Source: Callaeas wilsoni (taxonomy: Eukaryota; Chordata; Aves; Passeriformes; Callaeidae). From it: 64,000 nucleotides of DNA. The notes under the pieces were generated by a model, which was given only the letters and a program-made list of their open reading frames with translations, was not told the origin of the DNA and ran no database searches. Below, piece by piece: positions 15,001 through 26,800 of this stretch. A program made the translations under genes and the position numbers. Position 1 is the stretch's first letter. Every line of letters starts with the position of its first letter. The stretch lies in contig VWPU01004533.1 in assembly GCA_013398955.1 (NCBI GenBank), positions 62,001 to 126,000 of the forward strand, written 5' to 3'.

Positions 15001-17080
15001 ATGAATGTCATCATTCATGTTTAAAAACAACTAAGCATCTTAGAAGTCTGTAAGAGTGGGGCCATGTGTGAAGAGTTTCAGTCTTTGGGTTTTGGAAATT
15101 GTTGCTGTCTTAGTCCTTGGAGAAGGCCTTAGGATCCCCTTTTAGCATGTCTCACTCAGCTGCTCTCAGCTGCTGGGGTGTGGAGCCCAATAGCACCTGA
15201 AAAACCATCCATGGGAGGGAAGTGCCATTTTATGGGCATGTGGTGTATTCTCAGTTGTTTGCAACAAAACTTAGCAGCCAAAAAGTAGCAGTGGACTGGG
15301 ACCATACCCCTGTGGGCCACTGGCAGGGGCTCTCGGAGCTATGCCTAGTTAGATAAGAAAGGCCCAGGGAAGAGACCATGTTCAGCTGCTGCTCCTGCCT
15401 AACCAGTGCTAGTTCTCACCATTTGGGCACTAGGTTAGGATCCAGTGTGAGTCACAGCTGTTATTGGCAAATTATTTCCATTCCTCTTTCCTACTTGAGC
15501 ACCTTTGTGCACTGAGTGCTGCAAGTTTGGATGGAGCTGGGTGAGCAAATGGACTTCTTTTTGCCAAAGGCCATGGCCCTTATTTATCATCCACCCTGGT
15601 GCTGGTGAGTCTGGAGTTCTCTGCTTGGGGAAATGAGCTGGAAGTTTGTATAATGTGGGCTTTACTGCAGTCTTTTCTTTCTTATTTTTTCCATTTTGTT
15701 TCAGGTGGATGCATTGAAGGTGCCACTGTGTTAATCATGGTGTTACAGTGGAAGACTACATCTTGTCTGTGTCAGCACAAGAGATTGGATTTGGAAGGCT
15801 ATCTGGGACCTTGTATGAGCACAGTTGCAGGTTAATCTGCATTCATAATCCAAGGTATACCTAGAAATATTTGTCTAAGAAGTCTGCATTTCAAAAAGGT
15901 GTCAAGACTGATAAACCCCCAGAAGCACAGCATCATCCCACTCTATCAATACTCCTCTGAAGTTTTCTAATGATAAAAACAGCCATGTAAAATCCACAGG
16001 TTTTTTTTGTTTTGCCCCCCTCTCCCCTGCCAAACTCTCTCAGCCTGAGCCCTGCTCATTTGGATCCTCAGCCTTCAGTGTCAGATGACAATGGAGCCAG
16101 TGAGGCGTGCTTTGTTAGCTTTGATTATGTGCAGTGTGGTGTAGCACAACAGCTGGAATAATTGAGATAATCTCCCAGCTCGTGTGGGGCCAGTGATGTT
16201 GGAGGAGAGGAGGGAAGTGACAATGAAGGAGAGCTGGCAGCACAGGAGCAAGAGTAGTACAGGGGCATTTCAGCAGCCAGCAGGTTTCAGCAGCTCTTTG
16301 GGGTGTTTGTAGCAGGTGGGTCTGGTCCAGCACTTAGGGGAGTGCAGTGGAAGGTGAACAATCACAGGCTATGTTTGCCTGGACTCATTTATCCCTATAT
16401 AACATGGGAGCACTGGGTATGGCTGTTTGTGAGGCACAACTCACTGCAGTGCAAATGTGCTGGTCACTTCTTACACTGAACATTCACAAGGTCCTTTGAA
16501 CACAAATTCTGCCCCAAGTCTTGTTCATAGAGTTAATGAAGGGTCACAGTGACGGCAGCTGTGAAGCTGGCAGAGAAATCACTCCTGAAAAGCACTGTGA
16601 GATCTCCCTCTGCACACAGGGACCTGCAGGAGCACTCTGCAGGAGCAGCCTTCTTAAAATTTGTACTGCTTTATCTTAATCAAAAACATCTATCTGAGTT
16701 TGGAAGAAGTTGAAGCCTGCCCAGGTTTACTCTGCTTTAGATGCAAAGACTTTGTAAAATCGGCCAAGAATCAGTGGATCCTCCTCTTAGCTTAGGCTTG
16801 CAGTGCATACAGTGCTTCCAGGACCAAACATTTGTGAGGCTATTTTGAGATTTACAGAGTGGAAAGCAGTAAATTAAATTGTCATAACCATAGTGGTTGC
16901 AAAGTCTTGGAAATCAGAGGTGATACGTATTCTCCAGCTAGGTGTTATCCCAGCTTTCAGTTCCACCTAACCTGGAATTAGGATTTCCTGAATGATAACT
17001 AGCCTCTTTGCAGCAGTTACATCCCATTTTCAGCATTTGTCATCAGCCCCTTAAGCAAAGATACAATTTGCCTTTTTTAA
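1..17080. other. Intergenic DNA downstream of FGF12
   Basis: I see no supportable gene in this stretch. All open frames here are short (up to about 200 codons), overlap one another on both strands, and show no recognisable domain, repeated family motif or paired splice sites. The longest is at 13531-14124 (+); its translation resembles no protein I know and it is opposed by other open frames. The base composition is mixed, with AT-rich patches around 6900-7500 and no dense CpG island. The stretch lies on the 3' side of FGF12, which is transcribed from right to left. From knowledge of the mammalian locus I expect a gene-poor interval here, but that comparison cannot be made from the window alone. 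Confidence 0.6.
9339..9358. repeat. (CTTTG)4 microsatellite
   Basis: Four successive copies of the pentanucleotide CTTTG (the last imperfect) follow one another just before a CAG. It is a short simple repeat in intergenic DNA with no visible gene association. Confidence 0.8.
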
Positions 17081-17120
17081 TCTTTATAGGTCTCTTCCAA
17101 CCCAAATCGTTCTGTGATTT
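17081..17120 (+). mobile_element. CR1 retrotransposon, 3'-terminal fragment
   Basis: The sequence contains tataggtctcttccaaccca followed by an aatcgttctgtgatt-type ending, the conserved 3' tail of avian CR1 non-LTR retrotransposons. CR1 copies are typically 5'-truncated, and here only about 40 bp can be recognised, so the insertion is either very short or its 5' part has decayed. The orientation is plus, because the ttctgtgatt tail lies to the right. The match is short but characteristic. Confidence 0.65.
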
Positions 17121-19032
17121 TACTTTCCCTGTCCATCACTCTGCTGTCTTTTCTTTCTCTACCAGAGGTGATACACCTATCTCTGCAGGTATCTACAGTT
17201 CCAAACCAGTCTCTGGACCTCAGGTAACTCTCAGGTAATCACGTAGGCTTAAAGTAAAAATAACAATCTTAAAAGTAAGCTAAGGAGGCTGTTTTGGATG
17301 CTACATGTATATAACTCTATAACAAAAACCCTAACATGCCATAGTAAACTTTGCTTAACAGATTGCTTAATCTCTACAAATGTTAACCTCCAGGTTTTTA
17401 TTTACTGAGCTGGTGTTTTATGATGCCATTCTCTAATTGAAATGTGTTCATTCCTTCTCCAAGTGCCACTGCTAAGCAATTTACTGATATATTGCAGGAG
17501 GACTGGATGGGGTTTTCTTTGTTTCAGAGCAAACTTGGGAGACAGATGGTGTTCAGACAGTACAGATGTGACAGCTTCCATTTCTTTCTTTATGGAGTCT
17601 TTCTTGCCAGCTAAGCACTTTTGTTTTTGAATGGCAAAATTGTAATTTTCAGAGGCACCACAGAGAACGGGCAGGAGTACAGGAGGAAGGAGATTTAGAT
17701 TTGTGCCTCTTCAGCAATGTGGGAATTTGCTTCCAAAACCAGAACTGGAGGTTGCTGGAGCCCAGTTCTCATCAGCTCTTGAGCTCAGGCCATTGCATAG
17801 AGAGCAGCAGCTTGGATAGTACCAATACTTCTCTCTCTCCTGTTGTACTGCTTGTCTGGAGCTTTCAAAAACAAACCTATGGCTCACTCTTTTGCTACAA
17901 AAAGGGATATTGAGGCTCACCGAAGGGATCTGAGCCACACAGCATCAGGAAGCAGGGGGAGGAGGGCTGGGAATGGAGCCCAGCAGACCTTGGTCTGGAG
18001 CCAAAACCAGCCCAAATCACTCCTCTAAGGGTGGGTGGGAGCAGACAGCATGGGCAGGCAGACCTGGTGCTGCTGGTGGAAGGAGACTCCCAGAGCCAGG
18101 TGGCATTTTCATTCCAGCATTCGAACACCTGTGGATTGGGGACATTCAGAAAAACACTTTTGTTAGCAATGGTTTATTTCCCTTGTACAGACAGCCCAGG
18201 CGCCTGAGGCAACAGCAGAGCTGCCATTCGACATCCTTAGTAGGCTGTTGTTTACCACAGGGAGAAAGAGCCGTGTATTGCACACAGGGAGGATTACTGG
18301 TTCTTTTCAAACTCGCTCTCTTGGATTATCACAAAGATAAAGAGCTCAGCAGAAGAGGTGTAGTTCCATTCCTTCCCTATAAAGCATCTTATGGGCAGTC
18401 GTACTGCAATGTCGTTGTGCAGCTCAGCCGGGAGGTGGGTTGGAGCTTTTGCCTTTAGCAGTCCTTGGGACTCTGCTGGATTCTTTTTTCCACCAGCTAC
18501 CTGCCTGCTATTCACACTAAAACACCAGGAGACAGTGATAAGGAAGGCCAGGTCTGGCTCCAGCCCATTTCTTAGAAGTTGTTCACCTTTCGTAAGCCAG
18601 TGCTTTCAGCAGTGTGTGTTAGAGAATGAAATCTGAGCTGCTCTGAAACCCGTAGGACTTGTGCCAACTGAGCTGGAGTTTCAGCCTGGAACAAAGACTA
18701 GAGCTCTCTGAAATACTGCAAAATGTGAAATTTTGGCCACAAGCCTCTCTCACTTTTGAATTAATAGATTTATTTATTTATTTTTGCAAGGGGCTTTAGA
18801 AGCCAATTTTCCTCTCTGCAAAGACAGCTGAGTCTGTGTTGCCTGCCTTGGATTCTCAGGGCTACTCTCTGGACACAATTTACTCCCTGCTCTGGAACCC
18901 ACCTGGCGGGACAGATGTGGTTGGAACAAGATCCCTGGTGAACCCAGAACAGAGCTGGGCACAGCTGGCAGCTTAGCACAACACTGCTATGAAATTCAGG
19001 CAGTTGAGGGCCAGGCAGGCTGTCAGCAGCTG

Positions 19033-19145
19033 CTGCCATGCATTTCTCTCTGCACACTGCCTGTGGACACGTGGCCAGGGGATCTTGGGGTCTGCCATGC
19101 ATTTCTGTCTGCACATTGCCTATGGACACATGGCTGGGGAATCTC
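19033..19145. repeat. 59-bp tandem duplication, two diverged copies
   Basis: Two adjacent copies begin with ctgccatgcatttct at 19033 and 19092, giving a period of 59 bp. The copies share the order ctgccatgcattt, tgcaca, ttgcct/ctgcct, ggacac and a G-rich end, with roughly ten substitutions between them, so the duplication is not recent. No gene overlaps it convincingly. Confidence 0.85.
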
Positions 19146-19301
19146 GGACAGTCCTGGCTCTCTCTAATAGGATTAGTTAGCAACAGTGCTAGAAATACTC
19201 AGAGCAGCCATCTGTGGTGAGATGACCCTGTCTCTGTGTGTTTGTAGCAGCTGCATAGCTTTAATGTGCTTCTGTTCATGGACTGTTGTTAATTTTCATT
19301 A

Positions 19302-19330
19302 ATTTCATACCATTGGAGATGGTATGAAAT
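19302..19330. repeat. Perfect 12-bp inverted repeat with 5-nt loop
   Basis: The arm atttcataccat (19302-19313) is followed by the loop tggag (19314-19318) and the exact reverse complement atggtatgaaat (19319-19330). Pairing stops at the next outer base, so this is a compact hairpin rather than the end of a longer inverted repeat or a microRNA-sized foldback. No poly-T tail or gene context suggests a function. Confidence 0.85.
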
Positions 19331-22300
19331 GGAGAAAGTCTCTGGTTCAGAGCAAAAGCCACCATAGGACTGTGAGACTCTCATTAATCTGGCAGTGGCA
19401 AGAAATCTTCCACAGTCAGGAGACTGTAAGGAGGGATCCCACTGTTCTGTGTGCAGTGAGGGCAGCGGGCACTGAGGACATGGCCTGACACTGTGGATAA
19501 GGTGATGGAAGGGCTGTCTGCTCCCACAGCAGCAGCCCTGCCACCAGCTGCTGTCCTCACGTGTCCCTTGAGCCACTGCTGGCTCTTGGCTGCTCCTGGG
19601 GTGAGTCTGCCTCAGGGGCTAAACCACCAAATAATTTTCTTTTGGTTCAGTGCTTTGGCCTAGCTCAGAGCAGAGACAGCATGAGCATGAGCTGGGACAG
19701 CCCCAGCCCTGGCTTGGCAGAAGCCAAATTCCCTCCCCAGTTTCACTCAGTCTAAGACATAGAGACAAGCTCTTCTCTGGTGCTGGACCAAACCCACCTC
19801 CAAACTCTTGGGTGGTTGGTGCAGGGATACGGCATGAATTTGGTCTTTGGTTTCAAAAGGGGTGAACTGTCTGCAGGAAGTCAGCTGGGTTTGTCTTCTT
19901 CTCTTCCTGATGGTGCCATCTCTCTCGCAAGTTGCTTTGCTGTTAGTTGGCTATGGTTTCAATTCATACAGCTTCTGCCATATTTTGTTGTTTATCAGTT
20001 TATGCAAGGGGCCCATTGCTGTGCTGTCTGACTGCAGAGTGCCAGTATAAGTGTCAACAACCCTGAAAGTGCAGTGCCCACACTCCCAGGGCCATTTCCC
20101 TCTGCCTCGCGTAGGTATGCTGTGTCAAACCAGGTAAGTGGGTAAATACTAAAAATTTAGCAATTTAGCACATGTGCAAAGGTGCCAACTGGCAAGAATC
20201 CTCAGAGCAATAAGATGAAACATTTTGAGTTACAGAACAAAATGTCTGTGCTGGGATACTGAAATACATGTATTTAATGTGCTGTTACTGAGGTTTAGTG
20301 GAAAATCAGAATGAAAGCTATTTAAACAAATCCTTACTTCATGTAATGTTGCTGTAGTCCAAGTCATTGCCCAGCGTATCATGAAAGACAATATTATCCA
20401 GCTTTTGAATTGGTTCAATACCAATTACTTTTCTGCTTCAAATATTAAGAAGCATTTTTCAAAAAAAAATCGGTTTTGCTTAGACACTAGGGAAAATAAA
20501 GTTAGCAGACATCAGAACTCTGTCTTGGGAAATTTGTTGCAAAGCAGGTACAAGTATAACAAAAGTAATTATAAGTGAGTGCTGATAATTTATTTACTGG
20601 GATAGCGGCATTGTTAGAGATGTCAAAATCCTTTTTTATCTGTGTCCGCACAAGTGGGTTTTTTGAATGGGTTTCCATGCTTCCAGCAGTAGGAGAGTCC
20701 AAGTTTCTAATGAGGCTGTAAGAAGTACAAGGACTTTTTCATGGGAGCAGGGAACACGAGTCACACTGGATTTTGGAGAGGAGCAGCCCCATCTGAGTTT
20801 GGGCAGAAGGCCCATGTGAGACTGGGCTCCTGAGTGAACACTGATCCGTTGTCTGGGCTGCATCCCACTGCAGTGGCCATGGAGGGTTTAATTCATTAAG
20901 TGATTTTTAGAAAAAGCTCTTGTAGAGGAGACAAGGGAAATGCAACAGATCTGACACTCAGTCAAGGACAGGTTCCTCTCTGAGAGGGTCATCATGGAGC
21001 TCACTTTGGAGCTCCTGCCTCTGGAGAACTCTCATTCCAGCAGGGAGCCGTACTGCATCCCAGAGCAACAAAGTACATATGCACTTAACAAACCCAAGCT
21101 CAGCTCCTTTCACAAACCAAAATAAATTGTTTCCATGCCTGCCCGGATTCTAAATTAGCAGAACAAACAGTCATTTAAAATGAATGATTTCAAGTCAGAG
21201 GAATACAAATCAGAGACTGTGTTTTTTCTCATTGGAAAAATACTGTTCCAACAAAAAAAAATTACAGAGATTTTTAACTTCTACAGATGGGATAGAAGAT
21301 TATAAAGTGGTCAACAGACAATATAATGTATTCTGGCTCCACATCTGACATATCCAGATATTGACAGATCATTCTTTTTGGTGCTTTTACACATAGCAAG
21401 GAATGTCAGATCCAGGGACCACATTTTTATTTGGCTTATGTGGCTCTGCACCCAGAAAGATTTTACCCCAGAATCCACCAATATGGGCAGTTTCTGTGGT
21501 CTGTTGTGCTCTGCAGGAATCCCAGCAGCTCTGACAAAAGGCAGCGTTCGGGTTTTGCTGGAGGAGAATGGTGGTGTAGGAGAAAGGGAGGAAGGAGTGC
21601 CTGTGGTGTCCTGTTTTGAAGGGGAAAAAAAATAGAGGGATCAGGCAACGCTAGCTGAGTCTTGACGCAAAGCTATTTGGAGTAAAGCTATCTACAGCTC
21701 TGCCTCAGCTGCTCCTAACTCCTGAGCTTTGGCTCTGTCTCTCTGCCGTCCTCACCAGCCACGCTTTCCTTCATCTCGGCCAAGAAATCATTTTTGCATG
21801 GAAGGAGGTCAGTAGGTGATCCTAGTTCATAGGTCTTCTGAGGAAGTGTCAATCCAGGCGGGAAAGCTGTTTGGAAGGAGCTATAAGAGGTTACCCTCGG
21901 GCAAGTAAAGATGTGTGATGAGCACATTACTCCGAAGGGAGCTCATAATTTGATACAGACCTCTGGAAGCTACCAAATTCCAATTGTGCATATTAAAACT
22001 CTGAACGCTTCAGGTCTGATTTAGGCTGCTGCAAAGTCAACAGGAGTCTCTCACTGCCTCCAGTGGGCTTTTAATGTGATCCTTATTGAATAAATAATCA
22101 AGAAGTAAACCTGCATAGAATCTGATTACCTGGTCTGCAGCCTCTGAATGAACTCTCTGCTGCATTGTGGAATTACCACACTGGCATGTGAGATTCCAGT
22201 GAACTAAGAGCAGAATTTCCATTGCCCAGCTGGGTACCTCTGGTCAGGCTAATCCCTGACTTCTCTGAAATCACCAGTCTGTGTTACACAAGAGGTCAGA

Positions 22301-23793
22301 CTCTCTGATTTACAATTGTCCTTTCTGCCTTTAATAATCTGTGATGAAATCTTTTATACATGAACTCTAAGCAGCTGCAAGTGCCTGCACCAGCTGGCAA
22401 ATCTGCCCCACAACCACTCACCCTTTCCGCAAGTCACTGTGGCTCCAAGGCTGCCAAGATGGTGCTCTGAGATGATCCAAAAGATCTCTTTTATTTAGCA
22501 ACACAGCTGTTTGTTATTTTGTCCAGGAGCAGTAAAGCTATCAATTGCACAGAAGGACAACATTTTAAAGCACACTAAACAGCAAATAATCCTCTGCTCA
22601 GGATATTAAAATAGCACAAACCACAAATTTCTTAGTGTTACTATTTTGTAGCAGACATCTGGCACCTCAGTCTATAGAGTGAGGAGGTGATGTGCTCATA
22701 TCAAGTCTGGGTTAAAAAGGGATGTCCAGATAGCATTGTGCAGTCTGCTTCCAGTCAGGAATTGCTTTTGTAGACCCTTTATCTCCAATATATGTGTCTT
22801 ACAGTCACTGCCATGTTTGAATGGCATGTTTTGTTCCCATGATGAGGTTGGATGTATCAGGTGGAGCCTTGGCCAGGATGTCTGACACAGACCACCTTGT
22901 GATGGGGAGGGTGTCTGCAGCCAAATCTTTATGCATTTTTTGACCCATCTACCATTTTTGGAACTTGGAATAATTGCTCTGATTTCTTGCTCACACAAGG
23001 TCTTTGCCCTCAAATTCTCAAAAGCAGTTTTTAAGGCGCTGACCAAGTCAAGATCTAAGGCAGGCTGACTGCACAAAGCTCTGCTGTCATCAGAGGTTCC
23101 TGCAGGGCCAGATCCATCCAGACATCACATGTGTGGCACAGAGGGGGCTGCTGAGGAGGGAGGAGGGGTACAGGCCTATAGGCATAGATAGGCAGACAGC
23201 TAGACCTGCTCTCCCTCCAAAGCCAAAAACTTACAGCTTGTTTTTCTCAGTCCTTCAACCAGCAGAAAAATGCTGGTCACACTATTAGGTAAAACATACA
23301 GATGTGGAAAAGAGTAACTTTCCTGAAGTTAAGCTAGAGGATGCATGGTGTCATCTGGCTTTAAGTGTGAGATTTTGGAAACAAAGCAGGACAGATTCCT
23401 GCACTGTACTCTGGAACAATACTGGATATCACTTTGGGGGACACAGCAGAGGTGGCACATAGTAAACATAAGGTCTGGATTTTAACACCAAGAGTCTTCA
23501 TCTTATTTCCTGTGATCCTCTGACACTGTGCAATCATTTTCTAGCCCTGAAAATGATGGTCAAGGTTTGATAAAAGGTATAACTCATCAGTATGTGCAGA
23601 AGCCTCTGCAAAATCCAGATGGGAAAATGACCTTGAGTCCTGCAGTTAAAGAGAAAATGAGGCTTGGGCCAGATTAATTCCCAGGGTTGCACACGGATTT
23701 CATTGGAGTTGCCCTGAGGGTGAGTTTGATTCTCAACTCCTTAAAGTTTGCAAAACAAAGCAGAATCGAGGTGGGAGGCTGTATGGAAATGAT

Positions 23794-23836
23794 GGGGGGT
23801 TTTTGTTTGGGGCTTTTTTGTTCGGGTTTTGGGGGG
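23794..23836 (+). other. G-tract cluster (possible G-quadruplex)
   Basis: Four G-runs occur in 43 bases on the plus strand: 23794-23799 (6 G), 23809-23812 (4 G), 23824-23826 (3 G) and 23831-23836 (6 G). They are separated by T-rich loops of 9, 11 and 4 bases. The first two loops exceed the usual 7-base limit, so any quadruplex would be weaker than canonical. Confidence 0.5.
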
Positions 23837-26800
23837 CGTTTTTGGTCAGTTATTTTAGTACAAGCTACACATGATGTGAAATTTATTCCTGCAAAAACTA
23901 TAGAAGCAGGCAACTATTTTACAAAGAAAAGATAAAGCCTTTACCTGGAACTAGCTCATGCTGACTTTGGAAAGATTTCCTTTTACTGATGGACATGGTC
24001 TTTCTGTTTAAAGTACCCCCAGCTTTGACTCTCAGGACTGCATTCATTCTGTCTCTCTCTGAAGCCACCACCTGCTGATCTGTTTGCAGTAGCTTGTCCC
24101 AAGGAAGATATTTCTGAACAGAAAACTGTTTTTACTGAATTAATAATAAGTGGGATCAAACTGCAGCAGCTGAAGTTAAATTTCTACATGGATGTGGACT
24201 CCACAGTTTGGGCGTATCTAGAGCTAGATTATTGTGTTCCTTGACCATTAAATATTTCCAGTACTGCGTTTTTATCTTATTTTAAATGCTACCAATTTAT
24301 ACAAGGCCTATCCAGTCCTACAGATGAAACAAAATTCTGAAGTAGTCTAGTGTTTGAATTTGGAGATTCAAGAATACAGAGGTGAACATAGAATTTAGAA
24401 GTTGGGTTTGGTTTTATAGGGACAAACCTGGAAGTGGAATCCAAAGACAGTGATTTAAACTAGACCCTTTTCCATGGCAAATTTAGGTCTCTAAGTACCC
24501 ATAGGGAGCTTTCCCTGGGAAGTTCTGGTTCCACGCCCTGAATGCACAGTTTGAATTCAGATTTAGGTCCTACCTCACAGCCCACTCACCTTGCTGGGTG
24601 AATCACGTGAACTTGCCAGTGAAGGACAAGCCTCCCAGTGCCCTAACTGGGACCTGCTGAAAACTCATTACAATCTCATGTGAAAACTCCTCATCTGACG
24701 CCCAGAGGAATTGAGCTGGGAGTCACCAGAGTATCCCATCTGTTTGTGATATAATGTGTTCTGCTCCCACAGCAGAAGTCAGTATTTTCCCTATAAGTTC
24801 TGCTTTCTGTGCTGCCTGATAGCAGGAAGAACAAGACCCAGTGAAAATTAAAAAGCGAAGATAATGCAAAGTTAAACACACCTCTTTTTCATCTTCAAAT
24901 GGAGTTGATGTCAAGTAAAGCTTTTCCCCTGTGCACTGGCTTGCTTCTTGGTTTAATGGTGAATTGAGTGAAACTATTTGACTTGCCAGCTTGTGCAGTA
25001 AGTTGGAAAATACGATTAATAAGTGGCAGTGTCAGAGTCACAGCGTGTAAGTGACCCCTGCAAGGCACAGTCCAATTGGAAGCTCTTCACCTTTGCAGTG
25101 TCCCATTACCATCTGATCAGATCACTTCATAAGCTTTGTGATCCCCATAACCCCTGCTCAGGGCTGCTCCTGGCACCACAGCCCAGACTGGGAACAGCAC
25201 AGCAGGAGAGCTGACATCTGTGTGTCTCAGATTTCGGGGTTCTTGCTGTGGGCTCTGCACAAATCAGGGTCCTGAGAAGCAGAATTGCTCCGGACAATGA
25301 GCTTTGTTTTCCTGTCTTTCCTGGTGTGTTTGGAGGAGGCATGAGGTGCCCTGGGGAGGACTCTGTGAGGAGCCCCTCTGGCTTGGGCCATCAGCTGAAA
25401 GCCTGAGCAAGGCACTTAGTTTGGGGTCCTCCTGCTGCCCGAGCAGGAGCTGCTCTGCCCTCTTTGCCCCAGGGTGCCCCAAGGACTCAGTGAGGAGGAT
25501 CTCCCAGGGAAACTCGGCCCTCTGAGAAAGAAAAGCATCCCTGTATGTAGGAGACAAGCTAGGAGCTGGATATAGAGATTTAAATGTCACCAAAGTCCTT
25601 GTTTAGTGACTGGCACTAAGATGGATTCACTGGTTGCTTTTCTCCCTGCAATTTTTCTTAGAGCTCAAGGAATTAAAATTCACCGAAGCCTTAATTTCTG
25701 AAAGTTATTAAGTCGGACATAATTTTTCCTTCACAGTGTCATTTAGTTGGACTGACCAACCTGTTCCTCCTCCCCAGTTTTGTCCCTTTATTCTTGTATC
25801 AAGCTATGAGAAAGAAGGGTCATAACCAGCTCCCTAAGATGCAGATTGCACGCAAGGGTAGCACAACAGAACCATCCTGCTTTCTTCTACCAACTCTGCT
25901 CAGTATTTAAACGGAGTTATTTAGTTCCCACGGGGAAAATTGTACTAGAATAGAGAAAGGCACAGCACGCAGCTATTATTGGGGCAGTGATTGTAATGAG
26001 CATGGAAAATGGAACAATATATAACCTATTCTTAATAGACTCTTGGGAGGGTTATCCTCTGCTACTCCTCAGATCGCATACCCAGACTTTTTTTTTTTTT
26101 AAATAATTGATAATGCCTTGGTTTTTTCCATTTGTATTCCTCAATAAACATTAATGGCATTTTCCAAAGATGGATTATCCCCATGCCTGCACCAGAGTAT
26201 TTTGAATAAAACAAACCCCCTTCTTTCTTTTCAAGCAATTGTTTGATGAGAGATCCTGTCCTTTCCAGAAGGGATATTTGACCATGGAAGGTCAAATTTT
26301 TCCGCACTGAAACTCCAGTTGCCTCAGCTGGAAATGCTATGGAGTCTGTGTGAGCTCCCTGTGTCATCACCACAATTCCTGGTGAATGCAGGGTGAGATG
26401 GAGCCATGCTGGCCTAGACCTCCTTTGCCTTGGAGAAGGTGCCTGAAGTCCAAGAGGGAGGCAGGCTGGGAAGATGTCCAGCTTTCTGTGCATGCAGCAG
26501 TTCATTATGACTTTTGTGAATAGAAATCATCTGTCCTGAAATGGGAGTTATTTAGCTTTAACTTGGTGGCCACAAATGTATCAGCAGTTTTGAGATGTTC
26601 ATGCTCTTAAACACGATGCTAAAAATGTATCAGCCTGGATATGGAATTATTTGGGGTTTTTTTGCCCTTAATAAAGGTGCATAAGAAGAGCATGGGGAAG
26701 TTGAAGGATACCCATGACTGTAGCTCAGCAACTGAAGCAGAGCAGTCAAGCTTAACTCTGTGCAGGTGAGGAGGATGTGAGTCTTAATGCCTTCTGCTCC

